Assembly (NCBI GenBank): GCA_030549175.1
Contig: JAUKUA010000001.1
Coordinates: 5,518,001-5,582,000, forward strand
DNA from: Lasiosphaeris hirsuta
Taxonomy: Eukaryota > Ascomycota > Sordariomycetes > Sordariales > Lasiosphaeriaceae
Length of the DNA: 64,000 bases
Reading direction: 5' to 3'
Shown: positions 60,001 through 64,000 of the stretch, in pieces
How positions within the stretch are numbered: position 1 is the first letter of the stretch
Layout: each line of letters opens with the position of its first letter
Translations under genes and position numbers: made by a program
Notes under the pieces: generated by a model
What the model was told of the DNA's origin: nothing
Databases searched by the model: none
What the model saw: the letters and a program-made list of their open reading frames with translations, nothing else

Positions 60001-61780
60001 CCACCTCTCTCAACTCTAAGAAGTCGAGAGAGCTGAGAGAGCCACCTAAAATCCGCCTCACACCCGAAGAGCTACTCAAGCATGAATCCGGCCTAGTTAT
60101 TTTCCGGCTCATGGAAGCAGACCTGCCAAAGAGCCAGAGCCGCATTGAGGTTTTTGTCGATGATATGGCGTTCCCCTCATACACATCGTCTGCGTCGAAG
60201 TCGAAAAGCCACAAGTTTGACGAAATCGGCGACTGCTTCATTCGAGAGTTGGAATTCTCCAAGTTGACAATCAAAGTTTGCGAGCGCTCTGACAAGCAAG
60301 ATGAGGCCGGCAAACAGCACACCTTGGCTCGTTTGACGGGCGCTACCCTCGACACTCTTAAACAATGCCTTGTGCGTATATTCTTGATTTATTCCCCCTC
60401 AATCCCTGCATCCAAACTAATCAGTGATAGAACAATCCAACTACTCTAAAGATGAAGGACGATCAGGGCAATGTCTACTCGATCAAGGTCAGCCTGAAAT
60501 ATGTCCCAGTCCACATGCAGCTGGATCCAAGCGAGAGTATCAACAACATGGGAAACCTCCGGATCGATGTTTTGGACGCCCAGGATCTGCCGTCTGCCGA
60601 CTCGAATGGTAAAAGCGACCCATACGTCAAGTTTGAATTCAACGGCCAGGAAGTGTTTAAGACCAAGGTACAAAAGAAGACGCTCCACCCAGCCTGGAAT
60701 GAAAACTTTGACTTGGCGGTCCCATCAAGGACCGGAGCAAAGCTCAAGGCGACTGTGTGGGACTGGGATTTTGCCGACAAACCCGATCTTCTTGGAGCTT
60801 CCGATGTCAACTTAGCCCAACTCGAGCCTTTCAAGGCCCAGGAGGTCAAATACAAGCTTGATGGTAAATCTGGTACACTCCGTCTCCGCCTCGTCTTCCG
60901 CCCAGACTACGTCACACGGACCAGGCAAGGATCATCCACCTTTTCGGGAACATTTGCCGTTCCCGGCAAGATTGTGACGGGTGTTGCTGGCGCTCCGATT
61001 AAAGGAGTTGTGGCTGGTGCCGGAGTTGTCGGGCACGGAGTTGGCAAAGGTGCATCGTTCTTGAAGCGTGGTTTCCGTGGCTTCAAGGATGATGACTCTG
61101 ATAGCCAGGGTTCCGACATTCCAACTATTACGACCAGCGGACCAGACCCGAGTCCCGGAATAGGATTGAAACGGTCGACTGGACTTGTTGCCGCGGATGC
61201 GGTGCCGCCAAGCCCTCCAGACACCAAAACTGCGGGGACTGCAAACGGTGGGCTTCATAGCCATATCCGGACCAAGAGCATAGGAGCATCTTCAGTTCAC
61301 AGTGCCATCATGCCCGGCGCTTCCTCGGGGACAGCGTCATTCACCGTTATATCGGCCTCTGGCTATCCACCTTCATCAGACGTCTATGTCACAGTCACGC
61401 AGGTGAAGGAGGGCAAGTCAAAGCTGGTTGGCAGGACCAAGCACCACAAGTCACCAGCTGGGACTGTCAGCTTTGACGAGACCTTCAAGATCTCATGCAC
61501 GCCTGACTCGCAGTTCAAGATCGAGGCCAAGGAGCACCACAAGATCGCGAGCGACGAGCTCCTCGGCGAAGCTTTCTACTTTGTGGATGAATCCAACTCA
61601 AACCAGGAGAAACAGGTCAAGATTGGCACCGGTACTATCGGGATCGCAAGCTCTTTCATCCCCACAGAACCCAGCTTGACTCCCGACAGTCCGAGATCTG
61701 TGTCAGGATTACGAAGGAGCTTCTTGAGCAAGCGGGAATCCAAGGCCCCACCTAGCCGGGACTCAACGCCGGTTCCCTAG
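57082..61780 (+). CDS. Tricalbin-like ER-plasma membrane tether (SMP and multiple C2 domains)
   Basis: Tricalbins anchor in the ER by a hairpin and bind plasma-membrane lipids through C2 domains, moving lipids with an SMP domain. Exons: 57082-57273, 57334-57637, 57700-60371, 60431-61780; 1505 residues; all introns GT-AG, in phase. Layout: acidic N-terminus; hydrophobic hairpin about 167-205 (starting WYFNTAVIVFACISSW); SMP about 222-432; C2-1 about 449-545; C2-2 about 592-700; C2-3 about 732-850; a charged linker (EEEAEKEAEKEAEKDK); degenerate C2-4 about 962-1050; C2-5 about 1098-1200; C2-like 6 about 1357-1450. C2-3 and C2-5 keep GKSDPYV and the later Asp-rich loop (DWDFADKPD in C2-5), so they may bind calcium; C2-2 has NPY in place of DPY. 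The ATG at 57082 fits the start of similarity. Together with the ORP gene this window encodes two contact-site lipid-transfer proteins, though they are not adjacent. Confidence 0.93.
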
Positions 61781-62850
61781 TTCGCCGCTACTCACAAGGC
61801 GAAAAGATAAAGAAAAAGAAGCGTATCATTGATTCCAAAGTTATTTTCATTTTAGGGGGAGGTTGGGGTTTCGGGTGGTGAGGATGAATTGGAGATGGAA
61901 GGATGTTGGGGGTATGTTGGAGGGATCCAGATCATTGAAGCGCGGACATTTTGCGAATCTCAAGGCATCTCCTACATGTTGAGCAAATGATACCTTATCC
62001 CTAACCAGCGTGGGATTTTTCTTTGTCATTTACCCAGATAACTTTGTTCTTCACCTCGGAGGTGTTTCGACGGGACGTGCATGTGGTCTTCTTAGGAGAG
62101 AAAAAGGCATCGTGGGTGGGAGAATATGGCCGCAAAAAGCTGTGTGTCGCACTCAAGAGGGTGAGGCTGTTTGCGAACTTGGTAGCAAAGGCGGCCGAGA
62201 CTGCAAAGTGGGAGCCCGGGGGTGATTGATTTCTTCTGCAGGGTTCAGATTGGCTGACAAGCTTGAATCTGATATGGCTTCTAGTCTCACATAGCTACTT
62301 AGCTTTTATAATGACGATGAGTTGATTGTATTCAGTACTCCTCGCTCAGGCCGAAGCCGCGGCCGATATCGGCAAGCAGTAAATAAACTGCCCGATGCGA
62401 TCTGCTGTGTGAGACCTTCCGGGCCGTCAGCTGCAGTTGAAGGCTGGCCGAGGCGTCAGGGCCTCTGGCACGGACCACTTTGCCCGGCGTTCACGACAGC
62501 CATCGGTGCGCTAGCTCTTGAAGCGGACAAGAAGCAGGGCCTCTGATGTTCCAGCCAACCAAGCCAATCGAAGTTGTCGCGAAATCCAAAATTGGTATCA
62601 ATAGCTTCAACCACAGGGATTGATCCACCACGACCGAAGACATGTTTACCTTGTAACCTTTCGCCGTTGCCCGCAAAACTTGTTTGATGTTGATGTGAAC
62701 TGCCTGACCGACGATTACCTGGCCTCGGCCACCCCTCGTCCGCGACACCTCCAATACGGAATATCCGACGCCCGAATCTCGACATCACCCTCACCAGCCC
62801 TCGCCAAATACGAATCCGAACAGCCTCGGCCGCCCATTCAATTCCCAGCC
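61781..62850. other. Intergenic interval before the ELMO gene
   Basis: About 1.07 kb with the 3' flank of tricalbin and the promoter of the ELMO gene. Short frames on both strands lack family features. Confidence 0.55.
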
Positions 62851-64000
62851 ATGGATCAGGCCGACATACCGGCGCTGCTGTCGCGGCTTGCTAGCGACGA
62901 GGATGCGGCGCGCAAGATGGCCGTCTTCAAGCTGCAGTCGTCCATCAACGATCCGGCCTTCGCAGACGTCTTCATTTCCTCGGGCGGTCTAGTAATTCTA
63001 CGGCGCTTGATCATGACGGCGGGAGGAAACACACTGGCCTATTCGCTGCAGAGCCTGACCCGGCTGCTCGAGGTGGACATGGGATGGGACATATTTGAGG
63101 GCACGTCGGCGGGGGACCTGGTCGAGCGCGTAGTAGAGCTCATCGTCATGAATCCGCTCGTCAATATTTTGCGCGGCGCTATGTCCATTCTCGTCGCCCT
63201 TGTCAGCCATTCACAGTCGACGGCCCGTGGGACCGTCCGGACGCCAGGCACGTTCGGCTTCCGCGCCCTGAAACCGGCAGTCGCTGTGTATCCCCAATTC
63301 TTTGAGCTCGTCATACAGCAGCTGCAATCGGCCGACCACGCGCTGTGCGCCAACGCCCTGATGCTTGTCAATTCTCTTATACGCGACGCTGTTTCCAGCG
63401 ATGGGGCGGCGACCGCCGCCACCACCATGGCGAAGGGGAACGGTGTGGGGGAGGAGTGGTCGAAATTTATCAAGAGGCTGCAAGATCTGGGCCTGATCAA
63501 AGCCGTGTACAACCTTTTACAGAGCTCTTCGCTACAGGACTTGGCACACCCGCTGCTCGAGTTTCAGTCCTTGACCAAGATCCTGCTGAGGAAATGGAGG
63601 GAGGTAAGGGTCGACCTCGAGCGCCCAGAGCACAGAAGAGCGCTCAAGGGACTGCATCTTGCCAGCGCCCCAGACAGACGGCACCTGAACGGGGGGACGG
63701 CGACGGCAACATTGATCGCGGAGGAGGGTGACGCGGGGAAGAAAGGAAGCCGGAGACACAACCCGGAAAAGTGGCGGCGGCTGGGCTTCGAGACCGAATC
63801 GCCGGCGCTCGAGTTCGAAACGGCAGGCTTTCTGGGCATGATGGACCTGACCGACTATGTGAGGAAAAACGAGGACGGGTTCCAGAAGCTCCTGTTGGAG
63901 CAGTCGAGCAAGCCTTTGAGCGAGAGGTGTCCCGTCGCACGGGCCAGTCTTGCCGTGACCATGATTCTTTACGACCATTTTGAGGTGGACAAGTCGGACT
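62851..64000 (+). CDS. ELMO/CED-12 family protein, 3' end outside window
   Basis: ELMO proteins pair with DOCK-type exchange factors to activate Rac/Rho GTPases (Lmo1-Dck1 in yeast). The frame opens at the ATG at 62851 and stays open to the window edge, 383 codons, with no intron visible. Residues about 1-270 read as helical ARM-like repeats (LLSRLASDEDAARKMAVFKL, FISSGGLVILRRLI, LVNILRGAMSILVALVSH). The ELMO domain starts near residue 300: KWRRLGFETESPALEF, FLGMMDLTDYVRKNEDGFQ. The PH domain expected downstream in this family would lie outside the window. A possible donor GGTAAGG at 63604 is probably not used, because the sequence across it (WREVRVDLERPEHRRALK) reads as continuous protein. 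Strong G/C third-position bias produces several long minus-strand frames here, which are shadows. Confidence 0.88.
   Translation, partial: MDQADIPALLSRLASDEDAARKMAVFKLQSSINDPAFADVFISSGGLVILRRLIMTAGGNTLAYSLQSLTRLLEVDMGWDIFEGTSAGDLVERVVELIVMNPLVNILRGAMSILVALVSHSQSTARGTVRTPGTFGFRALKPAVAVYPQFFELVIQQLQSADHALCANALMLVNSLIRDAVSSDGAATAATTMAKGNGVGEEWSKFIKRLQDLGLIKAVYNLLQSSSLQDLAHPLLEFQSLTKILLRKWREVRVDLERPEHRRALKGLHLASAPDRRHLNGGTATATLIAEEGDAGKKGSRRHNPEKWRRLGFETESPALEFETAGFLGMMDLTDYVRKNEDGFQKLLLEQSSKPLSERCPVARASLAVTMILYDHFEVDKSD

Noticed and set aside
63039..63978. Several long minus-strand frames at the right end
   Set aside because: They are shadows of the ELMO gene, whose plus-strand frame is open to the window edge and shows clear family motifs.

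Overview
The window is nuclear DNA of a filamentous ascomycete (Pezizomycotina), most likely a Sordariomycete. The signs are protein-coding genes with short introns (mostly 53-100 bp, GT..AG, CTRAC/CTAAT-like branch points 6-20 nt before the acceptor), a GC-rich third codon position, and fungal families: a Zn2Cys6 regulator, a MEP-type ammonium permease, a fungal seven-helix receptor, a CRT10-like protein and a tricalbin. I saw no bacterial, viral or organellar genes, no CRISPR array, and no tRNA or rRNA that I could support. Species cannot be read from the sequence alone.

Layout. 1-2050: Zn2Cys6 regulator, 5' end possibly outside the window. 2051-6009: non-coding, with simple repeats and the leader of the next gene. 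6010-7432: TauD-like Fe(II)/2-oxoglutarate dioxygenase, five exons. 7433-23788: a 16-kb stretch with no gene I can support, rich in short tandem repeats and homopolymers. 23789-35234: a plus-strand run of a seven-helix receptor, an intronless membrane-anchored GH5 glycosidase, a CRT10-like WD40 protein with a Q28 tract, and a membrane-anchored histidine acid phosphatase (eight exons). 39330-41060: ammonium permease. 43645-44976: alpha/beta hydrolase, convergent with a minus-strand oxysterol-binding-related protein (45424-47532). 49858-53466: large fungal protein of unknown function, convergent with the small U2AF subunit (53975-54601, minus). 57082-61780: tricalbin. 62851-64000: ELMO/CED-12 protein running off the end.

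How the genes relate. This is not a biosynthetic cluster or an operon; it reads as ordinary chromosome. Loose themes are nutrient acquisition at the cell surface (ammonium permease with GATA-type sites upstream, acid phosphatase, GH5, receptor) and lipid traffic at ER contact sites (ORP and tricalbin). U2AF35 and the CRT10-like protein are housekeeping or regulatory. Most gene models were built by joining exons across introns that preserve frame and family-typical sequence. The least certain parts are the 5' ends of the first gene and of the CRT10-like gene. No clear novel system was found; the most useful leads are two GC-AG introns, period-7 arrays in the gene-poor region, a coding-like relic at 56.6 kb, and the unknown 1180-residue protein.
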